Origin: Spirochaetia bacterium
Lineage (GTDB): Bacteria > Spirochaetota > Spirochaetia > Treponematales > Breznakiellaceae
Assembly: GCA_025997715.1 (NCBI GenBank)
Contig: BNUY01000061.1
Coordinates: 1-16,389 of the forward strand
Direction of reading: 5' to 3'
Length of the DNA: 16,389 nt
The position numbers and the translations under genes were made by a program. Shown in pieces: positions 5,741-12,457 of this stretch. A model generated the notes under the pieces. The model worked only from the letters and a program-made list of their open reading frames with translations. It did no database searches and had not been told where the DNA came from. Within the stretch, counting starts at the first letter, position 1. Every line of letters begins with the position of its first letter.

Positions 5741-6225
5741 CACTTCTCCTTCCTGGGTCTTCCCCTCGGCTTCTTCCCTTCAATCAACACCCTCTCCTCA
5801 TTCCGCAACTGTCCCTCAGTCTGTTTCGGTTCAGCCGGTGTTTTCCTGGGACGGCCCCGTTTTACCGCATCGTTCCGGTGCTCGAAGAGTTTAATCTCCT
5901 TCTTTCCGATGATAAAACCATTCTCATCTTTCGGAATGCCCTGCTTTTCCGCCCAGTTTCGAACACATTGTTTAGTCACACCGAACTGGTCAGCTAACTT
6001 TACAACACCTTCATCCGGCGCTCTCCCATGAGCAGTATTGCGGTTTTTGAACCTTTTCTCCGCGTCCTCATCAAAAAAGTGGACTACGATCTCTCCATCT
6101 AGTTGTATATACGGAACACCAAATTTCTTTGCCCACAATTGAACATTACCTTCAGTAACTCCGTTCTCTTGGGCAATAGTCGCGAATCTTTTCCCTTTTA
6201 CAACATGTGCATTACTTTCACTCAT
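5740..6225 (-). CDS. Double-HTH, double AT-hook DNA-binding protein (161 aa)
   Basis: Two similar units lie in tandem. Residues 13-58 contain FATIAQENGVTEGNVQLWAK and residues 73-116 contain VVKLADQFGVTKQCVRNWAE, sharing (I/L)A-x-x-(N/F)GVT-x-x-x-V-x-x-WA-x-K-x-G(V/I)P, an HTH-like pattern. Two AT-hook cores follow, KRGRPRK (122-128) and PRGRPRK (153-159), which would insert into the minor groove of AT-rich DNA. A TTG at 6240 lies inside the -10 box, so ATG 6225 is the likely start, six bases after the -10 (predicted leaderless). It heads a three-gene operon next to the integrase gene. It may regulate the element's genes, control integration or excision architecture, or silence host DNA; the sequence does not decide. 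Confidence 0.75.
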   Translation of the reverse strand: MSESNAHVVKGKRFATIAQENGVTEGNVQLWAKKFGVPYIQLDGEIVVHFFDEDAEKRFKNRNTAHGRAPDEGVVKLADQFGVTKQCVRNWAEKQGIPKDENGFIIGKKEIKLFEHRNDAVKRGRPRKTPAEPKQTEGQLRNEERVLIEGKKPRGRPRKEK

Positions 6226-6231
6226 GATAGC

Positions 6232-6260
6232 AATATACAACCATTATCCCAGAAATGCAA
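6232..6260 (-). promoter_or_regulatory. Promoter of the HTH/AT-hook operon, predicted leaderless
   Basis: Minus strand TTGCAT (6260-6255), 17 bases, TATATT (6237-6232), then six bases to the ATG at 6225. Initiation would fall at or next to the A of the start codon, and no ribosome site is possible. Confidence 0.65.
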
Positions 6261-6268
6261 GTTGTTTT

Positions 6269-7543
6269 TCAGCTTATTTTCCTGATATTACCCGGCTCCA
6301 TCCTTTCCGGTCCCTGCATAGCCTCGCCAATTTTCTTCCCCACCTCGCGGATGGTGCCTTCGGTCGAATGAAGGTATGTTTTCGTGGTTTTCAGGTCGCT
6401 ATGGCCCAGAAGATCCTGAATATACCGCAGGGAAACCCCCCGGGCCTCCAGGAGGGACGCTAGGCTGTGTCGGCTGCTATGGGGAGTAATCTTCCGGCCG
6501 TTCAATTCGATGCCGGCCCGCTTCATCCACTTCTTGAACCGGCCCTGTATCCAGGATGGACCCGGGGTGCTCCCATTGGCAAACGAAAACACATACTCAT
6601 GTTTCCCATTCTTCTCCCATAGCTTCTTAATTGCCTCCTGAAGCACTTCATCGAATGGCGCCAAGCGCTCCGCATGGCTCTTGGTTGGCCCCATCTCCCG
6701 GGCCTTGCGGTCGAAGTTCTGCCAAGCCCGGCGTACATGAATCTGAGGGGTCCGCCAATCCAGGTCTTCCGGCTTCAGGGAAAAGACTTCCCCGCGGCGT
6801 AGCCCCGCCATGAACATGGATGCGGCCACGGCCAGCTCCATCACGTCATTCAGAACGCCGGGGCTGAACAGGGAGACCACTTCATCCTCAGTAAGGGCAT
6901 CCCGGTCAACCTTCCGGGTATTCTGCGGGGGCTCCACATCCCGGAACGGGTTATGCCACTTTGGATGCTGCCGCTGGTACTCCTTGAACGCCATCCTGAG
7001 AAACTTGATAACCTTCTCTAAGCTCTCAGTCCCGGCCATTTTATATTCAAGATCCTTGCGGACCATCTTTCTGTTGGCAAGGCGGCTGATAAACTCCAGG
7101 GCATCGGCCTCTTCGGTCTCTTCCATGCGGAGCTTGCAAATGGGATCATCCTTGATCCATACCCGGTACAGGGATTCATAGCGGATAATGGTATTGATAG
7201 AGTAGGGCCGGCTTTTGGCGATTATCCGGGCCCCCCGGGGGTTGCCTTCGATTCTGGTGAACTTTTCAAGCCAGGCGCCTACCTGAATCTGGTCTGAGGG
7301 TAGGCGGCTTTGCCCCTCGGCTTTCTTCAGGTGTTCGATAAGGGCGAAGGCGCCGGCATTGGCAGCGGACTTATTTTGGGGGTCTCGGTACTGGGCGAGG
7401 GCAAGCGGAAGGTTCTGAAAGCTTTTTCGCTGCCATTCTGCACAGATGCGGGCAGGAACCCCGGAGGATGGATTGATGCTGAGGATATAGGTTTTTACGT
7501 TTTTTCTTCGCTGGACTACAAACGGACTTTGCGGTCTGGGCAT
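6269..7543 (-). CDS. int: Tyrosine recombinase, phage integrase (424 aa)
   Basis: This enzyme would insert and excise the element by site-specific recombination through a Tyr-DNA intermediate. From ATG 7543 the catalytic residues are R249 (AGLRRGE), K288 (GPTKSHAERLAP), H355 and R358 (TPHSSRHS), H381 (LLGHSD) and the nucleophile Y390 (TKTYLH), a complete set. The N-terminal part (about 85-190) should hold the core-binding SAM-like domain, and the first 70 residues an arm-binding domain. The frame is open to a GTG at 7576, but ATG 7543 follows AGGGG at suitable spacing. The start lies close to the tRNA-Lys 3' end, and tandem repeats at 7566-7587 just upstream may be integrase arm sites or control its expression. 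Confidence 0.95.
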   Translation of the reverse strand: MPRPQSPFVVQRRKNVKTYILSINPSSGVPARICAEWQRKSFQNLPLALAQYRDPQNKSAANAGAFALIEHLKKAEGQSRLPSDQIQVGAWLEKFTRIEGNPRGARIIAKSRPYSINTIIRYESLYRVWIKDDPICKLRMEETEEADALEFISRLANRKMVRKDLEYKMAGTESLEKVIKFLRMAFKEYQRQHPKWHNPFRDVEPPQNTRKVDRDALTEDEVVSLFSPGVLNDVMELAVAASMFMAGLRRGEVFSLKPEDLDWRTPQIHVRRAWQNFDRKAREMGPTKSHAERLAPFDEVLQEAIKKLWEKNGKHEYVFSFANGSTPGPSWIQGRFKKWMKRAGIELNGRKITPHSSRHSLASLLEARGVSLRYIQDLLGHSDLKTTKTYLHSTEGTIREVGKKIGEAMQGPERMEPGNIRKIS

Positions 7544-7565
7544 AGCTTTTCCCCTGGTCGAGAAT

Positions 7566-7587
7566 AATAACTGCACAATAACTGCAC
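7566..7587. repeat. Two tandem 11-bp direct repeats upstream of the integrase
   Basis: AATAACTGCAC occurs twice back to back (7566-7576, 7577-7587), between the integrase start and the tRNA. Short direct repeats here are typical of integrase arm-type sites, and an 11-bp pitch puts both copies on the same face of the helix. That role is inferred from position. Confidence 0.6.
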
Positions 7588-7617
7588 AGCGCCATGCGAT
7601 TCGTATTTTTTAACCGC

Positions 7618-7651
7618 GTCCTTATATCATATTTCTTTATGGTATAAGGAC
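7618..7651. repeat. 14-bp inverted repeat next to the tRNA/prophage junction
   Basis: GTCCTTATATCATA (7618-7631) and TATGGTATAAGGAC (7638-7651) pair at 13 of 14 positions, the odd one a possible G-U wobble, around a six-base loop. It begins 9 bases beyond the tRNA 3' end. No T-tract follows on either strand, so it is a weak terminator candidate. It may instead help process the tRNA transcript or bind a protein at the attachment site. Confidence 0.6.
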
Positions 7652-7659
7652 TTACCTAT

Positions 7660-7732
7660 TGAGCCACGATGAATTCGAATCATCGACCCACGCCTTAAAA
7701 GGGCGTTGCTCTACCTACTGAGCTAGTGGCCC
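7660..7732 (-). tRNA. tRNA-Lys (anticodon TTT)
   Basis: A full cloverleaf can be drawn: acceptor GGGCCAC/GTGGCTC with one G-T pair, D arm with AGCTCAGTAGGTAGAGC, anticodon stem ACGCC/GGCGT with loop CTTTTAA (anticodon TTT), and T arm with GATTCGAATTC in its loop region. The discriminator is A and CCA is not encoded. Its 3' end faces the integrase, so its 3' half is the probable prophage attachment core and is kept intact on this side. Confidence 0.95.
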
Positions 7733-7741
7733 GGTAAAATC

Positions 7742-7771
7742 ACTCTAGCCGAAAAGCACCGTGGACGTCAA
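7742..7771 (-). promoter_or_regulatory. Promoter of tRNA-Lys
   Basis: Minus strand TTGACG (7771-7766), 18 bases, TAGAGT (7747-7742), ending nine bases before the tRNA 5' end. The -35 box overlaps the stop codon of the mtaB-like gene. Confidence 0.5.
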
Positions 7772-9168
7772 GTCCTGATTTCCGCAATTGCATCAAAATG
7801 GGGGGCCGGAATCTCCCCAGGGTCAGCCGCCCCCTGAATCCGGCACTGAAGCACCGTTCCGGGGGGTATGGAACCTGGCAGGGGAAGCATCAGTTTGAGG
7901 TAATTTTCGGATAAGGCAATTCCCTGCCCTCCCTCAACAATGGCTTCCACCGTTTTCCCGGCCCATCTGCGGATGTAAGCGGCCCTTCCCTGCCGGGCCA
8001 GGCCGAGAAGGGCTTCCACCCGGTTTACCGCTTCCCGTTCAGGAACGGGATCTTTGAAAGAAAAGGCCTCGGTACCGGGGCGTTTGGAATAGGGGAAGGC
8101 GTGGATCCAGGCGAAATCGGCGCGGCGGCAGAGATCGTAGGTCTTGGCGAATTCTCCGGGGGTTTCGCCGGGGAAGCCGGTAATGATGTCGCAGGCCAGG
8201 AAGGGGTCATCCCGCAGACTACGCAGGCGGTGGATGGCGGCTAAGACGGCCTCGGGGCGGTAAGCACGGCGCATTTTTTCCAGGATCAGGGGGCTGCCGG
8301 ACTGAACCGAAAGATGGAAATGGGGGCGGATACGCCTATGTGCCAGGACGCGGAAGAAGGCATCGGTCATGCCATCCGGCTCAAGGGATGAAAGGCGCAG
8401 GGCTATGGTACGGGTGTTAGCCAGGAGATACATCAAAAGGGCCGGTAAGTCCTCGCCGGCGAACCTGCCGCTTCCCCGGTACTGGTTGAGGTTTACCCCG
8501 GTCAGTACCGCTTCCCCGTGGCCGGCCGCTTCCAACGCCGCCAAACGGGACAAAAGGGTTTCCGTATCCAGGCTTACACTTGGTCCCCTGGCCAGGCTTA
8601 CCCGGCAATAGGCACAGGCATGGTCGCAGCCGTCCTGGATTTTCAGGAAGGGCCGGGAATGAAAGGAAAAATCCTTCACGTTAAACCGGAAGGGGTCCGT
8701 ACTGGAATCCCCAGATAGTGCCAGGCGCCGTTCCAGGGCTTGGCGCAGGTCACCCGAGCTTGAATTTGGCGCCCGGCACTGATCCCGTAAAAACCGGGGC
8801 AGGTCCAGGAGGAGCGTCTTCCGGTCACCGGTGATCACAAAGAGGCGGCGTTGGGGTGAGGGAACATCCTCCAGGGCGGCGATGGCCTCGGCTTCCAGTT
8901 GTGCATAACAGCCGGTGACGATAACGCAGGAATCGGGACGGTCCTTTAGGGCTTTGCGGATGAGCCGCCGGGCCTTCTGTTCCGACTTGGAGGTAACCGT
9001 ACAGGTGTTGATCACCAGAATGTCCGCCGGACCTAGAGTATCACCAGAGCTAAGGACAAAACCCTCCCGGCTAAAGGCTTCGGCAATGGATTCGCTTTCA
9101 AGCTGGTTTAACTTACAGCCCAGGGTTTGAACAGCAACGCGCAGCGTTGTCTGTTTTACGGATAACAC
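7768..9168 (-). CDS. mtaB: MtaB-type tRNA t6A37 methylthiotransferase (466 aa)
   Basis: A radical-SAM methylthiotransferase of the MiaB/MtaB family, expected to add a methylthio group to t6A at position 37 of ANN-decoding tRNAs. The N-terminal UPF0004 domain has its three cluster cysteines: C18 (TLGCKLNQ), C56 (NTCTVTSKSEQKARR) and C87 (TGCYAQ). The radical-SAM cluster motif is C181-x3-C185-x2-C188 (DGCDHACAYCRV). TLGCKLNQ.E with TSKSEQKARR favours MtaB over MiaB or RimO. The last 70 residues would be the TRAM-like tRNA-binding part. The start is a GTG with no clear ribosome site, five bases after the TPR gene's stop, so reinitiation is likely. It is slightly longer than usual for the family. 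Confidence 0.9.
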   Translation of the reverse strand: MLSVKQTTLRVAVQTLGCKLNQLESESIAEAFSREGFVLSSGDTLGPADILVINTCTVTSKSEQKARRLIRKALKDRPDSCVIVTGCYAQLEAEAIAALEDVPSPQRRLFVITGDRKTLLLDLPRFLRDQCRAPNSSSGDLRQALERRLALSGDSSTDPFRFNVKDFSFHSRPFLKIQDGCDHACAYCRVSLARGPSVSLDTETLLSRLAALEAAGHGEAVLTGVNLNQYRGSGRFAGEDLPALLMYLLANTRTIALRLSSLEPDGMTDAFFRVLAHRRIRPHFHLSVQSGSPLILEKMRRAYRPEAVLAAIHRLRSLRDDPFLACDIITGFPGETPGEFAKTYDLCRRADFAWIHAFPYSKRPGTEAFSFKDPVPEREAVNRVEALLGLARQGRAAYIRRWAGKTVEAIVEGGQGIALSENYLKLMLPLPGSIPPGTVLQCRIQGAADPGEIPAPHFDAIAEIRT

Positions 9169-9173
9169 GGGTT

Positions 9174-9824
9174 CTAGCGGATAGCCATGGCTTGGCGGGT
9201 ACGCTCCAGGCCGCGGCGGGCATCGGCGTATTGGGCATTCAGGGAAAGAGCCTGCTCATAGGCGCGGACCGCTTCCTGGAGTTCCCCGGCGTTTTCCCGG
9301 GCATAGGCCAGCCGGGTCCACCAGCGGGCGTTCCCCGGTACATAGTGTACCGCCGTGGACAGGGCAATATCCGCATGACGGAACCGGCCCAGGCGGATAT
9401 AGATCTCCCCGATAAAGTAATAGACCAGGTCGATACGGCCGCCCTCGGGGGCAAGGTTTACATATTCCTGAAAATATTCCAGGCTATCCGTGTTACGGCC
9501 CTGGTAATAACCGATTTCCCCGAGGATCTCAATGATCCGGGAATCGTAGCGGCTGAGAAGGCGGCCCTGCCGGGCGTAGTTCAGGGCTTCCTCGTAACGT
9601 CCCAGGCTGATAAGGCTCCAGCTAATCACCACATGGGAATCCAGGTTGCCGGGATTCTGGGCCAACTCGTTTTTACAGATCGCAACGGCGGATTCGTAAT
9701 TACCGTTCTTGTATGCAGCAAGGGCGTCAGCCTCGACGCCGCCCTGATTTTGGGCAAATCCGTAACGCAGCGGAAAAAAGAGAACCAGAAATAATCCTCC
9801 GCAGAAAAAAAGCCCCTTCTTCAT
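9174..9824 (-). CDS. Exported TPR protein (216 aa)
   Basis: A signal peptide (hydrophobic to about residue 18, then RYGFAQ|NQ) is followed by about five tetratricopeptide-like helical pairs from residue 31: ALAAYKNGNYESAVAICKNE, SWSLISLGRYEEALNYARQG, EIGYYQGRNTDSLEYFQEYV, IGEIYIRLGRFRHADIALST and LAYARENAGELQEAVRAYEQ. The signal peptide and TPR array indicate a periplasmic protein-protein scaffold. It lies between the bactofilin and mtaB genes with gaps of 6 and 5 bases, one operon. Bactofilin next door suggests a possible envelope or cell-shape role, but the specific partner is not known. Confidence 0.8.
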   Translation of the reverse strand: MKKGLFFCGGLFLVLFFPLRYGFAQNQGGVEADALAAYKNGNYESAVAICKNELAQNPGNLDSHVVISWSLISLGRYEEALNYARQGRLLSRYDSRIIEILGEIGYYQGRNTDSLEYFQEYVNLAPEGGRIDLVYYFIGEIYIRLGRFRHADIALSTAVHYVPGNARWWTRLAYARENAGELQEAVRAYEQALSLNAQYADARRGLERTRQAMAIR

Positions 9825-9830
9825 CCCCTG

Positions 9831-10211
9831 CTATTCCACCGAACCCATGTCCGCTTTATCCCGTTCTTCCATGGTACACAGGCCGTTAAACACACAGCCG
9901 GTCTCCAAAGAAATCTCCGGGGTGGTGACATTCCCCTTCAACCTTCCGGTACCGGATACTTCCACCTTTTCTGCGGCGGTCACATCACCCTTTACGGCGC
10001 CCCGGATTACCACCTTTGACCCCGTGATGTCGGCATCCACCACCGCGCCCTCGTCAACCACCAGGAGCCCCTGGGCTTCTATGGTTCCGGAAAGCTTTCC
10101 CCGGATCAGAAAGGGTTTTTCAAAACTGAGGGCTCCGGTAAAATCAATATCCGCAGACAGAATTGTATCAAAATCTTCGTCTTCCAGTGTATCATTGTGA
10201 ACATCGGTCAT
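9831..10211 (-). CDS. Bactofilin (polymer-forming cytoskeletal protein, 126 aa)
   Basis: The sequence has the bactofilin beta-helix core, with repeating short strands and Gly turns, including FLIRGKLSGTIEAQGLLVVD, GAVVDADITGSKVVIRGAVKGDV and VEVSGTGRLKGNVTTPEISL (each under one helix turn set), between short disordered ends. Bactofilins polymerise into membrane-linked filaments and often affect cell shape, including in spirochaetes. ATG 10211 has GGAG seven bases upstream; the ATG two codons earlier (10217) is too close to it. The C-terminus ends acidic. It heads an operon with the TPR and mtaB genes and is divergent from pta. A hairpin marks the 5' end of its likely transcript. Confidence 0.9.
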   Translation of the reverse strand: MTDVHNDTLEDEDFDTILSADIDFTGALSFEKPFLIRGKLSGTIEAQGLLVVDEGAVVDADITGSKVVIRGAVKGDVTAAEKVEVSGTGRLKGNVTTPEISLETGCVFNGLCTMEERDKADMGSVE

Positions 10212-10223
10212 TGCCATACTCCG

Positions 10224-10274
10224 AGGACCAGTAGGTCCTTGTTAATAATTAACGGGGGACGGGTTAAGCGTCAA
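10224..10274 (-). promoter_or_regulatory. Bactofilin operon promoter with a hairpin at the mRNA 5' end
   Basis: Minus strand TTGACG (10274-10269), 18 bases, TAATTA (10250-10245) is a fair promoter. The predicted start falls near 10239, where a 6-bp hairpin with four-base loop (AGGACC/GGTCCT, 10224-10239) begins, a position that could stabilise the mRNA 5' end. Confidence 0.45.
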
Positions 10275-10281
10275 TAGGTAC

Positions 10282-10310
10282 TTGCGTGATCCCTCTTTCG
10301 GGGGTATGCT
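10282..10310 (+). promoter_or_regulatory. pta promoter
   Basis: TTGCGT (10282-10287), 17 bases, TATGCT (10305-10310), then a 39-base leader with AAGGAG before the pta ATG. The promoter is divergent from that of the bactofilin gene. Confidence 0.5.
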
Positions 10311-10349
10311 GGTACCATACGGTAAAGCTAAAGAATTAAGGAGCGAAAT

Positions 10350-11384
10350 ATGGATTTTGTAAACGACATGCGGCAAAAGGCGAAGAGCCTGCAAAAACGG
10401 CTGGTGCTGCCCGAAGGGACCGAACCCCGGACCATCAAGGCAGCCCGGATCATTCTGGACGAAAAACTGGCGTCCCAGGTTACCCTGGTGGGTAAGACAT
10501 CGGATGTGCAGGCGGCGGCGGCCAAGGAAGGGGTCGATTTAGGGGGCATCACCGTTATCGATCCGGCGGCCTCCCCCAATGCGGACAAATACGCCAAGGC
10601 CTATTTTGACATCCTCCACAAAAAGGAAGAAGCGAAGGCAAAGAAGGACCCGACCTTTAACAAGTTTACCACCGAAGACAAGGCAAAGAAGGACATTACC
10701 CACTTCCTCCGCTGGGGAGCCATGATGGTGAACCTGGGCGACGCGGACGCCATGGTTGCGGGGGCGGAAAGCGCCACCGCGGACGTGCTCAAGGCGGGGC
10801 TTGCCATTATCGGCACCGTCCCGGGCTCAAAGACCGCCTCATCCTGCTTTGTGGTGCAGACCACGGACAAAAAATGGGGGGTAGAGGGCGCCCTCATCTT
10901 CTCGGACTGCGCGGTGATTCCGGACCCAAGCGCCGAACAGATGGCCGACATCGCCCAGAGCGCCGCCAATTCATGCCGCGAGTTCCTTGGCGCCGAACCG
11001 GCGGTGGCCCTGATGTCCTTCTCCACCAAAGGTTCAGCCGCCCACGACCATGTTACCAAGGTGCAGGAAGCAACCAAAATCCTCGAAGGCCGCAAGCCCG
11101 ACTTCGCTTTCGACGGCGAACTGCAGGCCGACGCCGCCCTGGTCCCCTCGGTAACCGACAAAAAAGCCCCCGGCAGCCCCATCAAGGGCAAGGTGAACAC
11201 CCTGGTGTTCCCCAACCTGAGCGCCGGCAACATCGGCTACAAACTGGTCCAGCGCCTGGGCAATGCCGAAGCTTTCGGGCCCTTCCTCCAGGGCTTCGCC
11301 AAGCCCATCAGCGACCTTTCCCGGGGCGCTTCGGTGGACGACATTGTGGTGACCTCGGCGGTTACCCTGGCCAGAGCCAAATAA
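10350..11384 (+). CDS. pta: Phosphate acetyltransferase (344 aa)
   Basis: The enzyme interconverts acetyl-CoA and acetyl phosphate in the cytoplasm. With acetate kinase it makes ATP during fermentation, or activates acetate. Family features run the full length: RLVLPEGTEPRTIKAARIIL near residues 18-37, DADAMVAGAESATADVLKAG, GTVPGSKTASSCFVVQTTD (the PG.KT.SS region), and the C-terminal FPNLSAGNIGYKLVQRLGNA and PISDLSRGASVDDIV. The length is that of the short, single-domain Pta. It has a good AAGGAG site, its own promoter, and the strong terminator at 11396-11445. No acetate kinase gene is adjacent. Confidence 0.97.
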   Translation: MDFVNDMRQKAKSLQKRLVLPEGTEPRTIKAARIILDEKLASQVTLVGKTSDVQAAAAKEGVDLGGITVIDPAASPNADKYAKAYFDILHKKEEAKAKKDPTFNKFTTEDKAKKDITHFLRWGAMMVNLGDADAMVAGAESATADVLKAGLAIIGTVPGSKTASSCFVVQTTDKKWGVEGALIFSDCAVIPDPSAEQMADIAQSAANSCREFLGAEPAVALMSFSTKGSAAHDHVTKVQEATKILEGRKPDFAFDGELQADAALVPSVTDKKAPGSPIKGKVNTLVFPNLSAGNIGYKLVQRLGNAEAFGPFLQGFAKPISDLSRGASVDDIVVTSAVTLARAK

Positions 11385-11395
11385 CCAGAGAAATG

Positions 11396-11445
11396 ATTGA
11401 TGAAAGGCCGGCTGGGGTAGGAATGCCCGGGCCGGCTTTTTATTG
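11396..11445 (+). terminator. Intrinsic terminator of pta (copy 1 of a duplicated sequence)
   Basis: The arms GCCGGCTGGGG and CCCGGGCCGGC pair at about ten of eleven positions and are followed by TTTTTATT. The 50-base sequence recurs almost exactly at 12185-12235, on the other side of the vapBC module. Confidence 0.9.
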
Positions 11446-11490
11446 TGCCCCCCGCAAATGACCTTCAATCTGGCTATACCTAATACACCA

Positions 11491-11518
11491 TTGACTATAT
11501 TAGCTATATGTGTATACT
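11491..11518 (+). promoter_or_regulatory. vapBC promoter and likely operator, predicted leaderless
   Basis: TTGACT (11491-11496), 16 bases, TATACT (11513-11518), then six bases to the antitoxin ATG. The stretch TATATGTGTATAC has TATA-type inverted halves overlapping the -10, a plausible site for antitoxin autoregulation. Confidence 0.6.
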
Positions 11519-11524
11519 AAACCT

Positions 11525-11740
11525 ATGATCGTTAATTCAACGGATATACAAAACAACTTTGGGAAGTACCTTGAACTGGCTTCTTCCGAAGAAATTGTCA
11601 TTACCAGGAAAGGCGCTCCCGTTGCCCGCTTGCTTGGTATGGAAGAGGCCCTTTCTTTTTTGTCGGATCGCTTAGTCGGTTTAGTCCCGAAGAATGTGGA
11701 CGAAAAAGCCCTTAAAGCAGAACGGATCGCCCGACAATGA
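11525..11740 (+). CDS. vapB: Phd/YefM-type antitoxin (VapB role, 71 aa)
   Basis: The N-terminal segment is a Phd/YefM antitoxin fold: MIVNSTDIQNNFGKYLELAS, then EEIVITRKGAPVARLLGMEE, matching the family's 'NF..yL......v.ITR.G.PvA.L' pattern. The C-terminal 25 residues are charged and would wrap the toxin. ATG 11525 is used here; a GTG at 11510 lies between the promoter elements and is unlikely. The ATGA overlap with the toxin start is typical of toxin-antitoxin operons. It would neutralise the PIN toxin and repress its own promoter. No ribosome site precedes it, which agrees with a leaderless mRNA. Confidence 0.9.
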   Translation: MIVNSTDIQNNFGKYLELASSEEIVITRKGAPVARLLGMEEALSFLSDRLVGLVPKNVDEKALKAERIARQ

Positions 11741-12162
11741 GACTGCTGCTGGACACCAATATTATCGTTGATATTATCTCGGAACGGGAAGGTTATGCCG
11801 AATCCCTGCAACTTTTGCGATACTGCGAAACGAAGTTCGCCGAAGGTTTTGTTTCCGTTATTTCCATAATGGATGTCATGTATATTTTGCGTAAACACAA
11901 GCCCCGGGAAGCCGGACGCCCCTCCTTGCGTGAGGCCATGCAAATCATGCTTATCATCCTGAATACGGCGGTGATCCAAAAAAGTGACATTTCAGGCGCC
12001 TTTACCGGCGATATGGACGATTACGAAGATGCGGTTCAGGCCAATTGCGCTTGGCGGATCGGCGCCGATTATATCGTTACCCGCAATCTGCAGGACTTTA
12101 CCGCCTCACCGGTACCGGCGATTTCGCCCCGGGATGCGCTGGAGATGCTGTCCGGGAATTGA
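11737..12162 (+). CDS. vapC: PIN-domain toxin (VapC role, 141 aa)
   Basis: A PIN-domain ribonuclease toxin that would cut RNA unless bound by its antitoxin. Visible motifs are LLLDTNIIVDII (D6), a central SVISIMDVMYIL where most relatives have Glu (here D46 is the nearest acid), DYEDAVQANCAWRIGADYIV (D95, D98) and TRNLQDF (N117, D120). The TRN-x-x-DF ending is common in one PIN subgroup. The pairing with a Phd/YefM-type antitoxin is a frequent combination. The change at the second acidic position could affect activity. The whole module lies between two copies of the pta terminator. Confidence 0.9.
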   Translation: MRLLLDTNIIVDIISEREGYAESLQLLRYCETKFAEGFVSVISIMDVMYILRKHKPREAGRPSLREAMQIMLIILNTAVIQKSDISGAFTGDMDDYEDAVQANCAWRIGADYIVTRNLQDFTASPVPAISPRDALEMLSGN

Positions 12163-12184
12163 ACGTCTATCTTGACAATTAAGT

Positions 12185-12235
12185 ATTGATGAAAGGCCGG
12201 CTGGGGTAGGAATGCCCGGGCCGGTCTTTTTATTG
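12185..12235 (+). terminator. Second copy of the pta terminator, behind vapC
   Basis: The 51-base sequence matches 11396-11445 throughout except for one inserted T before the T-tract; stem and T-run are kept. It ends the vapBC transcript. From here to 12463 there is no gene: a 17-bp palindrome (CCAGGG-GAATT-CCCTGG, 12259-12275) of unknown role is followed by the palindrome and promoter described below. Confidence 0.9.
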
Positions 12236-12385
12236 CGAATTGTTGACAAGGACCATGGCCAGGGGAATTCCCTGGACGGCTTTGTATGGGGTATTGAATT
12301 TTATCCCATAAGCAGTATCTTTTCAGATTGGCTCTGTTCCATAACGCTGCACCTACTCTAAAAATCGGCTGGCATAGCCTAAGAA

Positions 12386-12402
12386 TGTGTCATTTTGACA
12401 CA
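12386..12402. promoter_or_regulatory. Operator-like palindrome TGTGTCA-TTT-TGACACA
   Basis: Perfect 7-bp arms with a 3-base centre, placed 26 bases upstream of the -35 box at 12429. The form suits a dimeric regulator acting as activator or repressor of the 12464 gene. No regulator for it is visible nearby. Confidence 0.5.
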
Positions 12403-12428
12403 CCGCCTATAATTTTATCCGTTTCGAC

Positions 12429-12457
12429 TTGAAAATTGGAAAAAATATGCTTACATA
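12429..12457 (+). promoter_or_regulatory. Promoter of the 130-aa gene, predicted leaderless
   Basis: TTGAAA (12429-12434), 17 bases, TACATA (12452-12457), then six bases to ATG 12464. The -10 to ATG spacing equals that of the genes at 6225 and 11525. Confidence 0.55.

Larger units (their letters stand above)
1..7660. mobile_element. Integrase-proximal part of a tRNA-Lys-inserted prophage (left end outside window)
   Basis: A tyrosine recombinase gene starts about 115 bases from the 3' end of a tRNA-Lys gene, the usual layout of a phage or integrative element that uses a tRNA 3' end as its attachment site. Leftward of it lie, in temperate-phage order, cargo genes, a CI-like repressor, an operator region, and a divergent early operon with an excisionase-like HTH protein and a NinG-like protein. 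Many genes overlap by 1-4 bases. No structural or packaging genes are visible, so a phage-derived integrative element remains possible. The right boundary is placed at the tRNA 3' end. The left boundary, where a second copy of the tRNA 3' segment is expected, is outside the window. Confidence 0.8.

Noticed and set aside
6226..6240. TTG start for the HTH/AT-hook gene at 6240
   Set aside because: It lies within the -10 box of the only good promoter, so it would not be transcribed as a usable start.
9147..9794. Plus-strand 215-aa open frame opposite the TPR gene
   Set aside because: A mirror of TPR coding, with no ribosome site; the minus-strand protein has a signal peptide and clear repeats.
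10601..11233. Long minus-strand open frame opposite pta (210 aa), and similar frames around it
   Set aside because: A shadow of the high-GC third-position coding of pta; no start site or family support.
12259..12275. CCAGGG-GAATT-CCCTGG palindrome as a terminator
   Set aside because: No T-tract follows on either strand and it lies just after a complete terminator. It is kept only as a note.
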